A stretch of DNA of 64,000 nt from contig NC_060246.1 in the NCBI RefSeq assembly GCF_921293095.1, forward strand, positions 15,642,001-15,706,000, in the 5' to 3' direction. The notes below the pieces were generated by a model. That model saw nothing but the letters and a program-made list of their open reading frames with translations, had not been told where the DNA came from and did no database searches. Origin of the DNA: Ischnura elegans (Eukaryota > Arthropoda > Insecta > Odonata > Coenagrionidae). How positions within the stretch are numbered: the stretch's first letter is position 1; each line of letters begins with the position of its first letter. A program made the translations under genes and the position numbers. Positions 11,981-25,559 of this stretch are shown here, one piece after another.

Positions 11981-12120
11981 GGTTAAGGTTGCGGCTGAGA
12001 TGAGAATGCTTAGTTGGATGATGAGAAAAACAAGACGAGACAAAATTAGGAAGATATGACTGAAAGGGATGCACAGGATCGAGTGAATTGGAGGCGACTA
12101 GTTTGGAACAGCGACCCTTA
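11981..12120 (+). pseudogene. C-terminal fragment of an RTE-like non-LTR retrotransposon
   Basis: Two frames read VAAEMRMLSWMM, then (after a frameshift) RDAQDRVNWRRLVWNSDP followed by a stop. The pattern of a W-rich segment followed by AxDRxxWRRLV...DP at the stop is typical of the C-terminus of RTE-like ORFs. The fragment is 5'-truncated and frameshifted. Confidence 0.55.
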
Positions 12121-12479
12121 ACGGTAATTAAGTCGCAGAGAAAGAAGAAGACTCCGGTAGGGGGTATCGTAATTCCATTGTATTAAGAGCTGTTTCCCGT
12201 GAAACAAGAGAGCATCGCGATGAAATTTCTCGCCCTCACAGAACAAACAGAGGCATTCGTCGAACCTGTTGTTCGTGATTGTCTTGATGATTCATCGGCC
12301 TCCTGATTGGATTAAATGAGGTTGTGGTTGAGTGGTCCCGTGTAACACTCGACCGCAAATGTAATAGTGAGCGGAACAATAGACTATGCCTACGGTCAGT
12401 TTTAACCCTTCATCAGATCCTTACCTTTCAGCAAATCCTTCTGATATTGAGTGTATGAGTATTTTTTTATGTATTGTAA

Positions 12480-12545
12480 CTTTGTACAGGGTTTCTATGC
12501 CCCGTTAATAAAGCATATTATTATTATTATTATTATTATTATTTT
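12480..12545 (+). repeat. (ATT)n microsatellite, probably a LINE 3' tail
   Basis: Sequence containing TTAATAAAGCAT runs directly into a pure ATT repeat ending near 12542. A trinucleotide tail after a polyadenylation-like AATAAA is typical of several non-LTR retrotransposon families. A similar tail occurs at 52.8 kb on the other strand. Confidence 0.55.
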
Positions 12546-12984
12546 TCACGTTGCTTAAATTTACTCGCTAATACTCTCTTCTCGACAACTTGTGTAGTTG
12601 AAACATCAAAAAGAGCGTCTCTCGGCTCACTATTATTTAAAATGGCGTAACTCGATCTAGGATGGTCATTTGTTGAGGAAAGTACAAAATTCTCGTGGAA
12701 TTGACCAGTCGCAAGAAGTATAGTTTTATCTATCGAAAAGCATAAAATCTCTGAGTCCTATGATGTCGATTTATTGTTTGGTGTGCGGATTGTGCTGTGA
12801 TAGTAGTAATTCACCAATCTCAGCACAGTCAATTGGTTTGGTTGATAATGAGTCAAGTTTCACCAGGTTAAGTTGTTATGAAAGGGGCTTAAGTGCTCCA
12901 ATGCGAAGGATGGTTTGGATAGGTGAGGTAGAGATCGGCCCAAAAAGCCACTTGCGAGTGAATAATAAAAATTCAGGTTTTGAG

Positions 12985-13130
12985 GGCCAGCTGCATGATA
13001 TCCCTAGGCCACCTCTAGGATTTTTTGTCGGGGGCATCCAAAACTTTCCCCTCAGGATTTGAACCCGGGCCCCTCTGGTCACCAGCCACACTCTTGCTTT
13101 CAGAGAAAAATACTCAAATTAGCCCCACTG
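12985..13130 (-). repeat. possible tRNA-derived SINE fragment
   Basis: The minus strand has GGCCCGGGTTCAAATCC, which fits a Pol III B box (GGTTCAAATCC), followed by a non-tRNA tail. No convincing A box or cloverleaf is present, so it is not a functional tRNA gene. Confidence 0.3.
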
Positions 13131-13797
13131 CCTGCTACCCTTCTCAAGGCCCATATTTTTTGGCATTCTGACAAAACGTATTATATCTCCTGGGAACCTC
13201 TCCGGAACCTGTAGAGTGCCACCACGGGTGGTTCTTATACCACCGCCTGGATGTTGGTAATCACTTGAAGGGTCACAGACCTAACGTCATTTACTAAACT
13301 GTGTAAACACCCTCATTTTCCTCTCCGTTTGCAATTCCTCTACTTTCGACTGAACTTTGAGGACACGAATATGATAAAATATAGGATTCTCCATTTGGCC
13401 GCTGTATGTGCTGTCTTCCACCGTGCATTTAAATGGCTTTACTCAAGTCCTCTCTTGCGTTCTAGAGCGACCCGAATTTTATGAGGTCCTGTTATATAAT
13501 CGGGGCTGTTACCCGAAATTTATATTTATGACGATACAATTTTCCAAGTATAATTTTTCAAATTCTATTTTTAGCGAATCCAAGTGCTTAGCTGAAAATG
13601 TTGAAACTTAATGCATCGCTCTGCGTTCCTCTCTTACAAGTTTGATAACCGATTTCAATGTACCGTAAGTGGGAGCATTATTGGGGCTTTCTGCGGGACG
13701 GACACGAACCGTCTCTATATAGTCCTCTTGGTTGAGGAAACGGAACTGTAGAGGGTTGGCCCGCAGTGATTGCCTTTGCGTTCGTCGGCATTCCGGC
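13131..13797. other. intergenic, no recognised feature
   Basis: I see no coding frame with domain or splice support and no repeat structure in this stretch. Confidence 0.4.
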
Positions 13798-14348
13798 TAG
13801 TGATGGAAATATCGATCTCGATTAAAATTGAAAATCGACTCTTCACTGTCAAAGATTGAGGAATTCGAGCCTTGATATTGGATTTTCGTTCCAAACTCGA
13901 TATTTCAACTTCGATTTTCCGTTCCGAGGGGATGACTTTTCTCAAAGGCCGGAAAAAATGGGGAAGCCATTCCCTGGATCTAAAGAAAGCAACTTTATCA
14001 GTTGAACTTTCTTAAAAAATTTTAGTGAAGTCGAATGGTTTCATACGGTGATCCCAAAACTTTAATACGCGCGAATTTGTAAATTTTTCCTACTAATAAT
14101 TCAAGCATGTATTCTCAGTAGATTATTTTGGGATTTTTTACTACACCTCAAACGTGTAGTTTAGTGTTTTTCAAGCGTTTAATAAACATATTACACGTAT
14201 AAACTATGTAAAAAAACAACCGTCGATATTTTCGATCAATTGATCTTTCGGTTCTGATTTCGATATTTGTTGAAAATTCGAGTTTTACATTTCGATTAAG
14301 AACCGATTACTCGAAAAATCGATTTTGACCGGCATTTTCCCATCGCTA
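13798..14348. mobile_element. hAT-like non-autonomous element
   Basis: It starts TAGTGATGGAAAT and ends ATTTTCCCATCGCTA, an imperfect terminal inverted repeat with the TAGnGATGG signature of hAT elements. The subterminal regions are full of short ATCGAT and CGATT motifs in both orientations. Flanking 8-mers do not match, so the copy is old or the ends are slightly misplaced. There is no transposase. Confidence 0.55.
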
Positions 14349-16881
14349 ATTTGGTGCGGTGGGCGTGGATGCAACAGGGCCTTTGTTCGAAGAGGGGTTG
14401 GAAGAAGGCGAAAGGAGTTATATGTATGTACACAGAAGCAACAAGTCCACTCCCTCTCGAAAAGGTCTCGTCCTGTCCAGTCGAAATGTGCTCCCAAAGG
14501 GGCCTCGCACGAAAGTTTTGCGTTCGTTTAAGTTTCTTCCCCTCTTTATCCTCTCTTATTCTGGGCCGCTGCGTTCTGGTTTCGACACGCACATTTGCCA
14601 AAACGGTAAATGTTGTTATTGTTTGGAAAATTCGTTTTCAAATTAGATTTTTTTAACACACGCATTCTTAACTATAATTTTAAGTAGGTACATGACATTT
14701 GCCACAAATTTTAACCTTAGTTTTCATTCCTCGAATAACCGTTCAGGCTCCGGCGCCGTTTGGAAATTGGCGTTTTTTGTTTGTCTGTCCTCGCAAAAAT
14801 ACACCCCAATTTCTTAATGAAACTTATATTTTTTAATCAAGTTTTGGTTTTATCAAGTGAGCATATATTTTGAGGAAACGATACTGGAATTAGTTCGACC
14901 GATTCAGGCGTCATACAGAGGATGGAGTAATGTTATTTCTCTGCCATGGCAACTGCATAAATCGTGTTGACGTGGAGATCTTTGCCCGAGGATACTATCG
15001 TTTGCATTGAGAAATTTCGTAGTGGAATAACATGCACTCATCCGGGCCCGGACGAATGTATCTCTTTCCTTGGGCGAATGCTTTTAGTCTTCTCGACTGC
15101 GGTGCGATTCGTCTAATTAGGAAGACGCAAACGTATATTGGAATGGTCTGTAGTCCAGGATACCGAAAGTCAATGCTTAAATGTGCCCCATTTAGTGCAA
15201 AATTTATTGTCACCATTGTTTTTTTGAGGTAGATGTTGGGAAAGTCAAAAAAGTACGTAGGAGTACATATTATGGATTATATAATTGAAAACAGTACAAA
15301 TACAAAACAGTAGGAATGCAGAATGTAATGAGTGTAAATATAAAACCGTATTAGACTGTATTTTGTGGAAACACTTGATATCCGTATCAAAATGAAACAA
15401 TGTTAAACTTTCCTCCCTGCTTATACCTTGGCTTCAACTGGTCATCGTTTCGACTCATGAACGTGCCGTTTCCATGTTACGTAATTTTTCATTAACACCA
15501 CCAACGGTCTTCTATGTTTTTGAGACTTACCCCTGACCCCTCCCCTACTGACTGGCTCCTCCTTTTACCTTTCACTGGTGGAATATACTGTTCAAAAGTT
15601 AGTGACTACGCGATTTTTTACTCTATTCGCCTATTTTCGGCGCACGTTGAACGGACTAGAAATACTAATAGTTCCTGTCATTGACATTAAATTATGGGAA
15701 ATTATTTTTTTTAGACAGGAGGATTTTCTAATATTGCTCTTTACTTTCGTGGCACATGTAACTCAATTATCACCAGAATGGTACACCGTGGCTCGCTATG
15801 ATCTTAAAATTCGTCCCTTACATCGTTTCAATTGTAGTGCAGTCGTAGATCGGATGTGTTGTTACTCTTTTCAATAAGTCCCCCGATATGAGTCATTCGA
15901 TTGTCGTATGAGTGGGGTTAGATTTTCTCTGTTTTTGTATATCATCAACCGCGTGAAATAAATTCCCGCCATTTTTTAACGTAAGGGCCCACTATTCTGT
16001 TTAAAATCGCCGAAACTTAGTCGGAATAATTCAACAAATGTTAGTGCGTAGTTTATTTCATCATACGCGTAATTTTTTTCATCAGATTGATACTAAATTA
16101 GTAAGGCATCCGTTCGTAAGATAATCGAAAAATATTGAAAATCCCCGTTTCTTATTAACTTCAGTCATGAAAATCTATTTTGGAGCCATAAAAATCTGCT
16201 TTCTGGGTGATTCTTGCATGACTATTGGTTTAAAAATTGAGATTTTTGTACCGCTCCCGTCAGGAAGGAGAAGAATGTTGGAGTTCCCCTCGGCAATTGC
16301 AACCGAGTGCGAACGACGCTCGGTGGAACAGATGGATTGCAGAAAGAGATGCAAGATGCACAAAATTTCGCATAGAGCAGTATTAATTTGTCTTCCAAGT
16401 AGTAACCTCATCGTGTGCCGTGACTTACAAGCTGGGTTCGAACGTGTACACAGTGCACTTAACTGAAAACACTGGAATACTTTTCTCTATGCACAGAAGC
16501 AGTTGATGCGAGCGTGTAGCTTGCCCATATCATATACACATTGCTGACTCCCTCGTATTTTTAAAACAGATTTTTTTTTCAATATTGAGCCTTTTTTGAT
16601 ATTTTTAATTTATTGATACATCGCCGGCAAAAAAATGCACACACATATGATATGGCTACGGCTTGCTTTTCGTATTTTTTTTACTTTTGGAGGAGCAATC
16701 GTGAGGCAAGATTGAAGTATATTTTCGCACTAACCAGAGGAGGTAAAAATATTTTCCCCCTGTTTCTTTTGTTTATGCCCAATGTCCTCACGAAGCATTG
16801 TCACTCTTTCGCGGAGCTTCGGCGATGACAATAGTGACGGTGTATAGTTTTTTGGTTTAAAAATCATAAAAAAAAATCATA
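14349..16881. other. intergenic, no recognised feature
   Basis: The several overlapping open frames at 14.3-14.66 kb lie on both strands in conflicting phases and show no domain. The remainder to 16.88 kb is AT-rich with no repeats that I can match elsewhere in the window. Confidence 0.4.
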
Positions 16882-19181
16882 AAAGAAGGTTGTACACGTG
16901 GAAAGCACCTGGAGATATTTCAAGATATCAGATAGATTTTATTATTGTCAATCAAAGGTTTAAGAATAGTGTTAAAATGGCAAAAACCTACCCAGGAGCA
17001 GATGCTGACTCTGACCACAATCTTCTAGTTACTGATATAAGAACACGATTGAAGCTTGTTAAGAAAGGGAGGTTGATAAGGAAATGGGATGTAATAAAGC
17101 TGAAAAATGAGAAGAATGAAGCATATAATAAAAATGTTGAGAAAAAATTGGAAGATGTAAGACAAAGTAATGAGGTATCAGAGGAATGGAATAACATTAG
17201 GGATGTAATATGGGAAGTCTTAGAAGAGGAAGTTGGTGTTGTACAAAAGGAAAGAAATAGGAAGGAATGGATCACTCAGAGCATGATAGATAAAATGGAG
17301 GAAAGGAGAAAGTGGAAAAATGTTCACACTGAAGAAGGAAAAGGGCAATATAGGAAACTTAACAATGAACTACGAAGATTAACTGATAAGGCAAGAGAGG
17401 AGTGGATGGAGAGAGAATGCGAAAAGATGGAAGTCCTAGAAGAACAAGGGAGATTGGAAGAAATGTATAAAACAGCTAAAAAGTTCACAAAAAGAGAGCC
17501 AAAGAAAATAAGTAAACAAGGAATGTTAAATAAATACGGAAAGATAACAACAGGTGTTGAGGAAAACAAAAACATATGGAAAGAATATGTGAAAGAACTA
17601 TATGATAGTAAAGACGATCATTCTGAGATGGAGCTGGAAGAGGAATGGGAATGTGAAGAGGTGAATAGAGGACCAAACATACTGAGAAGAGAAGTGGAAA
17701 AGGCAATCAAGGATCTCAAGGAAAGGAAAGCAATGGGATGCGATAGAATACCATCAGAAGCATTAAAGAACCTAGGTAACAATGCAATGAGTCGATTAAC
17801 AAATTTAATCAATAGGATATAAGATACCGGGAGCTGGCCTGATGATCTACTTAAAACTATTCTAATACCAATACCAAAGAAATGTAATGCCAAAGAATGT
17901 AAAGACTATAGGACAATTAGTCTTATATGCCATGTTACCAAAGTAATTACAAGGATTATATTAAAAAGAATCGAAGGAAGAATTAAAGAAAATATGGGAG
18001 AAGATCAATTTGGATTTAGAAAGGGTAAAGGGACTCGTGATGCAATAGGATGCTTGAGGATGATAGGAGAAAGAATGATGGAAGTGAATAGAGATTTGTA
18101 CATTTGCTTTATTGATTGGGAAAAGGCATTTGATAAGGTTAATTGGAATGTGTTATTGAAAATTTTGAAAGACATTGGCATTGATTGGAAAGATAGGAGA
18201 TTAATAAAGGAGATGTATTGTAGGCAGGTAGTAGTTATAAAAATTGGAGATGATGAAACAGAAGAAATTGGCATAGGAAGAGGAGTGAGGCAAGGGTGCT
18301 GCCTTTCTCCAGAGCTCTTCAATGTTTATGCAGAAAAAATGATGGAGAAAGCTTTAGAAAAAGCTAGAGGAGTTGTAATAGGAGGAGAAAGAATAAAAAC
18401 AATTAAATATGCAGATGATCAGGCAGTGCTGGCAGAAAGTGAAGAAGATTTACAACAAGTGATGGATGACATAATGGATGTGGGGAGGGAATTTGGAATG
18501 AACTTAAACATAAATAAAACCAAGGTGATGAGAATCAGCAGAAAAGAAGGTTGTGTTTGTATATCCTTAGAAGGAAATATCATACAGCAAGTACAGACTT
18601 TCCAATATTTGGGAAGTCTGGTAAGATGGAATGGAAGTTGTACTGAGGAAATAAGAAGAAGGATATCAATAGGTAAAGGAGCGTATGGAAAGGTAAAAGC
18701 ATTGTTAACAGCAAAAAGAATTCCAATAGAGATGAGGAAGAGGTTTATGAAATGTTTTGTGTGGAGTGTAGTGTTGTACGGATGTGAATCATGGACTGTT
18801 AAAAAGAAGGAGGAGAGATATTTAGAAAGTTTTGAAATATGGGTATGGAGACGAATGTTGAAAGTGAAGTGGACTGACAGAGTGAAGAATGAGGAAGTTC
18901 TAAGAAGAATAGGCGAGGAAAGAAAATTAATACATATGATTCATAAGAGGAAGGCAAGTTGGTTAGGGCATATATTAAGAAGGAATTGTTTAGAACGGAG
19001 AATAATAGAAGGGAAGATAGAAGGAAAGAGAGGAAGAGGAAGAAGGAGGATGGGAATGTTGGATGATATAAGAAGAGGAAGAAAATACAAAGACCTAAAG
19101 GAGGATGCTCAGGATAGAGAAAGATGGAGAGAAGTCCAGTGGAAACCTGTCTAAAGACAGTAATCACTGATGATGATGATA
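16882..19181 (+). mobile_element. RTE-like non-LTR retrotransposon, 5'-truncated, one premature stop
   Basis: A single frame runs from about 16884 to TAA at 19152, broken only by TAA at 17820-17822. It starts inside the apurinic endonuclease domain (residues with SDHNLLV), passes through a charged linker, and then a reverse transcriptase. Motif A is FIDWEKAFDKVNW (about 18108-18146), the next block is GVRQGCCLSPELFN (about 18280), and the catalytic YADD is at 18408-18419. The C-terminal region has SWTV, WRRMLKVKW, WLGHILRR and an R/G-rich stretch. The 3' end is a short (TGA)n tail near 19168-19181. A single stop and intact catalytic residues suggest a fairly recent insertion. Clade is by motif recognition only. 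Confidence 0.85.
16884..19154 (+). pseudogene. retrotransposon endonuclease/reverse transcriptase ORF with internal stop
   Basis: About 757 codons in one frame. The upstream portion ends NLINRI-stop; reading past the stop gives DTGSWPDDLLKTILIPIPKK and then RT block 1 (YRTISLICHVTKV), so the stop is a point change in an otherwise continuous ORF. The enzyme would copy its RNA into a nicked target (target-primed reverse transcription). The N-terminal endonuclease catalytic residues lie upstream of the truncation, so the copy cannot be autonomous even without the stop. Confidence 0.8.
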
Positions 19182-22010
19182 GTTTTTTTGTATAGTACCA
19201 GTATCATTGTAGTCAATATGGACGTCAAAATCAGCGCCAATAGTTGAACAATTTGTCGTTTCATTTCGTAGGAAAATTCTTCTCGAAAGTGTCTCTTTAT
19301 CGAAGTTAACATTGTGGGAGCAGCAGCAGCAGGCCGTTGTTGGCCTCTGCTCCATGTCGGCGTTCGACTTCTCGCTCGAGTGCGATCGATCGACTAGGTA
19401 ATGCGTCACAATCTGATCAGAGGGAAATATACAGGGCGCAGAGATATCGAGCACTTCGCGGGTTTCTTATACACAAGGGAGTGAAAGAAATCGGCTGAAG
19501 TCGCGGCGGATATATTTCATTTTCTCTCTCTCTCCTCGTACCTCATTGAAAAACGTATGTTTCTCCACGGAAATCGTGATGATGCCAGCTAACTGTTAAC
19601 CCAGCGATCCGCGCTGCTTTCTACCGATGTCGAAGCTCCTGTTGAGTCAACTGCGAGTCTTCATCCACCTCAGGTATTAACCCAGAGCGCATTTACGGAT
19701 GTTTTTAATCTGTTTTCTTGGATGCATTGGGATGACATAGATATTGTGTGTCTATAGGGATTTTCACTAATGTCATTGAAGTCATAATTAACCTTTTTTT
19801 TGCTCTCCCTGCGGATAAACTTTCAAAGACTCCTGAAGGGGGTCATGATGGGACGGAGGCAGTGAATATTTGGTAATACATGAAGGGTATTTGCAGAAGA
19901 ATTGGTGGTAGCAATTGAGTTGGAATATCAGCGGAGGAAGTCACTCAGAGCGAGAAAACATTCAATGACCTCGTGACTTTTGTGGAAACGTGTAGAGGGC
20001 GTTATCTCTCGAATCCTTAGTTTACGTTTATAGAATTGATAGCCACTGTCGTCGGACAGCCAAACATACTCGGCTTTTTAGCACAAAACGATACTTAGTG
20101 AAAATATTAACTCAACGGCTCCGCGGTCAACATTGTTATTGAAACTATCTCTCCGAGTTTCGATAAATATCCAATAAAATTATTATGGGGAACCACAAAT
20201 TTAATTTTGTTATTTTCATGGTGAACTGATTCCACGAATACACGGCAGAGGCCTTCAATCATGTTTACGCTGCTTATTGTCGCTTGTGTTTCGTCTGTTG
20301 CTTTATTAAGAAACGCTTAGGCAAGGGCATATGTGGGTGTGTGGATGGGAACGGTGCATATTGCGGGTCTCGCCGTCCCCTATGCTGGTTTAGCTTTCGC
20401 GTTGGGATTTTGTTTTCGCTTTCTGCCGGTGTCTTCCTGCTTGGTGGTTTAAGCCCCGAGGTGATATTTTGGCAGTTCGTCGCACATTTTGGCGACTCGG
20501 CCTCTTCCAACCCTCCATCTCAATATTAGTCTGTCGGTTTCGCCGAAAAATACTTCAAATAGAAACTTACCACTTGAAGTGAACATTGATAATGTGTTAT
20601 TTGTATGTTCAGAAGTGAAATAACACATTTTTTGTTAAAACCTTTTTTAAATGTGAAGAAGTTACTGCATCATTACAGAAGTTAATTGAACATACTAACT
20701 GTGGGATATATTCTTTAAATATGTGGAGATAATTATTTCTTAAGGATCAGAAAAAAGGACCCAACAATATCTAAAAATTAGTTGACGATGCTTTATAAGA
20801 TGTAATTTCACGCAGGAAAAAGTAAAAGATACCAATCAAGTTTTAGTTACTCCCTGACTGACTGTAGGAGAGCCCTTTTAACCTCTGCCTAATAATCCCT
20901 TAGTATATAAGAATGAAAGGGGTGAAAGAGGGCTTAGGCTATTACTGTTTTGAATATTTAAGTGAAGAATATAAGATATGGTGAAAAAGGATTGCAATGT
21001 TTTTATAAAAACAGTATTTTCAGTTTCAAACTTTTTCATTGGTGTGCTGATATAATGTATATGGAAGATTAATGAAATTATGCTTAGTATTAATAATATA
21101 ATATTAGCTTATTATTATCATCCAACGATTTCCATTTATAAACATATTCTGTATATTTTACACTCCGAAAGTTCAAAAAAATATTTTTTACGGTATCTTC
21201 GCTCAGTCGATCTCTGAAAGGTCTTCATGAAAACCAAATAACTTTTTTCCCTTCCTTTGCATTTAATTTTACAATTAGGGTATTCGGGAAGAATTCATTT
21301 TGGTCGTCATTCCGTATTGTTTGAGTGCAACTGTATTATAACGTATTTTGCTTACTTGTCGATTACCTATTCAGCGATGAAACAGTGATGTTTTAAACCC
21401 TTTCACGGACAGGCTCTACAAAGTTCCCCCTCTAAATCCTGTGAGCCATTTGAGTTCGTATACACATGCGATGACGTCGTGAACTAATTGGATGGCGACA
21501 TTTCCCGTGGTTGTTTCTATTCAATTTATGAGCTAATGTACCGAAGGTTTTTTTTAGTGGCAATCGATTATCATTCCAATCTTACCAATTTTCTACTGCT
21601 GTGCAGTATTTTTGGGACAGAGTATGTCTGACAACAATAATATTTCCTTCTTTTATTGTCCTTGTTCAGTGTCGATGATGTTTTCTTTTCGTCTGTTCAC
21701 ACCTATTTACAACTAAGCATATGTGTACGCCATTCTATTGTTATCGATGGAAGCGGGAATACTTACGGACAACCGTGTCTTCAACTTGGTTAACGACTTA
21801 AATTGTAATTGTTTCCATCCGTATGTGATTTAAAAATATTGTGTTGCGAATGGGGAAGAATTGAACGATTGGGGAAAATGTAAGGGAAGTCGGTATGGAA
21901 ATCACCGAAATTGGCTCCAGATGTGATGCAGTTGGAAGGCCGAGTGTGTTTTGCGGCTTCAAGTCGCCTGAAATGCTATCGATGAATTCAGCGAAGCGAC
22001 GTTTAGCGTA
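19182..22010. other. intergenic; promoter-like block at 19.3-19.67 kb, otherwise nothing recognised
   Basis: Around 19300-19673 the sequence is richer in CpG and contains a (CAG)n run, a CT-rich tract and an ATG at 19627. That ATG opens 15 codons ending at CTCAG|GTATTA. It could be a first exon (see the candidate exon at 26748). From 19.7 to 22.0 kb I see no supported gene or repeat. Confidence 0.25.
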
Positions 22011-22670
22011 CAATTTCCTATTATTTTTTTATTGCCTAAATCGAAAGATTATTACTCTTGGAGTACGAATTTTACGCTTTTAGATTTTTAAATGACGATA
22101 TCTATTTTTCGCGATTAAATGAAAAGTGAACATTTTCAAGCGCGCGAAAACGCGACGGCTAAGTATGAATGATGGGAAAACTCCGTGTGACGTCGTTCTG
22201 GTTCCCGCTACCGTTGGTGAGGTGACCTTGGGGCGAGGCTTTGAGCGGTGATACGACGCAGGATGACAGCAGGTAGCAGAGTACCATGCTAGCTGGTAGC
22301 GCTTGGCTTAAATAAGGATTATTAATACCTTATCAAACGAAGAAAACTTTCCGACCTTAGCCAATTTTAATGGGTGATTATTAAGACATGTTTCCCTGAG
22401 CTCTGTGCCTCATTCATGCATTGGTAATCTCAGACGATGTAAAACTCCTATCTACTCGTATAGAAACTAGGTCCCTGTGACGTCACGTGGAGTGGCATCG
22501 CATGGGTGCCAATCTGGCCTTTTTCAAATGAAGATAAAATTGACCATTGCCATTCGCCTAAACCGGTATTTCTAAAACCTAATAATTTGTATATTATGAA
22601 TACACTAATGGTGGGTAACGAATCGCAATCAATGCCTTTCGTTTTCTTTGATGAAGGAAACTACCCAATT
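22011..22670 (+). mobile_element. MITE family M, copy 3 (left terminus eroded)
   Basis: The left TIR lacks the AGGGTGG part and begins CAATTTCCTA; the right end reads GGAAACTACCCAATT. The interior matches the other copies, including the CGCGCGAAAACGCG block and the CRE TGACGTCA at 22478-22485 with an adjoining CACGTG. It has the same orientation as the other copies. Confidence 0.85.
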
Positions 22671-25559
22671 ATCTTTTCCTCCTTATCCTTACTTTGGCAG
22701 AAATTGCAACCATTTATGCACAAATGTCTTGCTGGTTGTCTGCACATTAGGATGATTTACCGATATTCTTAGATCCTAGGTGGCCACCGTCCTGATGACG
22801 CCTAGATTGCTTGATTACTTTCTGATAGGCTGATTAAATAAGAATTCTTGTGTAAACCTGCTTTTAAAGGAAATTTTTTAAACGGGATATAAATTTTTAT
22901 GGGAAATTTTATAGCCTTCGGGTAGAGAGGGGTCTATGCCTAATAATTGAGTAATTATTATGCATTAATTTATTTTTGGATTCAGATTTGATGCAGATCG
23001 TGTTAGCTATGAAGAGAATCTTTTTAAAGGAAAGAAAAGTAATTGAATATTTACAAGGTATTCTAATATCGATGTTTTAAAAAACTAACAGTATTTGTAG
23101 ATAAAAATAAAATCTTTGGAATGATCAATTTGAAAATGATACGAACGATGAGGAAATTTGTCTGAAGTTCTTGAGGAAGTTGTCAAAGGTGCATATGTCG
23201 TGGATATTTATGATGAAATGATTAATCAATTGTAAGTACTTACCTCAGGTTAATCGAAATTCAAAGCTCAACGTCTTGGTCTATGAAAGGTGGAAGAATG
23301 ACTCCAAAATTGTAGTAAATAAAAGCTTAGTGGTTTCCTCTTGCATTTATGCGGACGGCTATTCTCGTTTTTCAAGTCATGAACCTCATCTATCTTGATT
23401 ACGGTCCGAGAGTGGTCATCCATATAAATCATAAACAGTGTTAAGTAGAGGTGGGTTAAACAGTTCATTTTGATGAACCGTTCCTGTTCAGTAAGTAGAA
23501 CAGTTCAAAATATCTGTTTCTGGCGAATAATCAGGGTCATTCGGGCAGAAAATACTGTTTATCAGGTGTTTAGAGTAGTATATGAAAGCTTAGTGTGGTA
23601 TCACATGGTTTGTGTTGCGTGTTATAATAATTTTAAGCAAAGTCTGTCCGGGGCCCTAACTTGGTTATCCGTGTGCAGAAAATATCTGCTGTCCACTTGA
23701 AGAATTAGCCAAAATTAATATCATTCAACTTAGCGTGTAATGTTATTCGCGTATTTGGCGCCAGAAAGGTTTTTGAATGCTCATTTTATGAACTTAGACC
23801 ATTATATGTAGCTAACTGTTCCTAATACATATTTTGAGCATAAAAATCATTTGTGAATCTCTCTTTGAGACTCCTCTGTTAGATATCAATTTTTACTCCT
23901 TGTTACAACCTATGTCAGGTATCTATCCACCGAAACTATGCAATAAACTGGCAATAATAGCGCGCATAAGACGGTAAGAAATAATCAGTTTCATTGACAA
24001 ATTAGTATATTTGGTAGAATGCAAAAAATAGTAAAATATGTTACACCCATGGAATTCAGTCACATATTTAAGCATTAAACATGTAACACAAAGAAAGAGT
24101 TAACGCTTTGAGATGTATTTTATGTGCAATTAAGCTACGAGGTTACAATATAGTACATAAAATATCGCGGCGTGAAAATCCTAATGTCATCAAATAAAAT
24201 CACCGACATAACTATTTTTTTTTCATTCCTTCGAAAAATGATGGATATATGCCTCCTTAGACTTTCTCCGGAAGAGTACGAAGTCCTTTCCCTTCAATGT
24301 CAAATTACACTACAAACAAGTAATGTAAGGAAAGTTGGGGCCAAGTTTGTGTTTCCCAAAATCATCAGTTCAGACATCTTAAAGCAACGCGGGATAAAAT
24401 ACAGATTAACCCAGTTAAAAGTTATTATCATGACGAATAATTTAATAGCAAAATAAATAGTGGAAACATATAAGTAATTTAATAATTTTTGTTTAACTAT
24501 TCCCTTTCTGAAACAGATTGTTTGCATTCATGTTTTTTTTCAGTTTTTCATTCATTCAGTCATTCATTCAGTTTTAACGTAATGTTTAAATTAACTTTGA
24601 ACCATAGCAAAAATCACGAGCAGATAACGAACCCGTAAATTGACCGCGAACCAGAACCATCGCTTCCTGTTCATCGAACGCAAATGTTTAAATGAACAGG
24701 AAATCAAAATGTAGGCGAGATCCCCAAGGAACGGCCTGAGGAAAAGAACAGCCTCCGCAAAAAGTTACTATACAAATGTATTTTAATCCATTCAAAATCA
24801 AGTATCTCATTGAGATGGATACCTTTTATTATTTAAAGTTATTTTTCTCTCTGATGACCGCAGTGTCTGCCATTGAATCAAGAAAAACCTAAGCATGTAG
24901 AGTTTGCATTCTCGGATAAAATCGATTGGAAATTATCAAAGGACATTTGTTCAAATATGTTGCGATCAAGCTTATCGTATTTGTAATTTGCGTGCTAGTT
25001 ATACAACGCTTCAAAATTCTCCATCACTGCCAAGTTTCAAAGAACATTTTTGGCCTCCTCGGTTCCTCGGTGCGATATGTGGTATGATGGAGCGAAGCGG
25101 CAAGGGCGGCCGACTTTTGGAGAGAAATTGTGGGATATTTCGGGAGAGGTGGGATGGTGACCACGAACGGAAAAGTGATCCAGGGAGTGCTTAGTTGAGG
25201 ACGAGTGGATTTTCAGTTTTCAATCCAACTTATCCGCAATTTTCCAAAAAGAATTAATTCATAAAAACTCGTCCTTTCCGCGAGTAGCTTCTGTGAATAC
25301 GTTTCATTTATAGCCTTGTATACCCCACTCCTGTGCATAATGTATTGCTACCTCTGAGGAAGGTCTTAATGACCACCAGAAATGAAAAAGGTGCTCTAAC
25401 GGAACCTTTGTGCGTGATTTTCTGCCCTACCTGTCCACTGCCCTCCAACCAGAGCTCTATCCTTTCTCTGATAAATATTACGCATGAGTTGTGTCACTTT
25501 TTTTCCCTTCGCCGGAGGAGTCATACCTCTTCACTTGGGGTGAAGTGGGTTGGAGCATG
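22671..25559. other. intergenic, no gene supported
   Basis: A pair of sequences rich in GAACAG/CTGTTC motifs lies near 23450-23520 and 24650-24705 and may be ends of an old hAT-type element. A (CATT)n-like stretch lies near 24540-24575. Reading frames here have no recognisable domain. Confidence 0.35.

Noticed and set aside
12760..13062. 100-codon frame as a protein-coding gene
   Set aside because: Its 3' half coincides with the SINE-like repeat and no domain or splice support exists.
13040..13075. tRNA gene
   Set aside because: Only a B-box-like sequence is present; there is no A box at the right distance and no cloverleaf.
14285..14656. Cluster of five overlapping frames on both strands
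   Set aside because: They conflict with each other, show no domain, and partly overlap the end of a hAT-like element.
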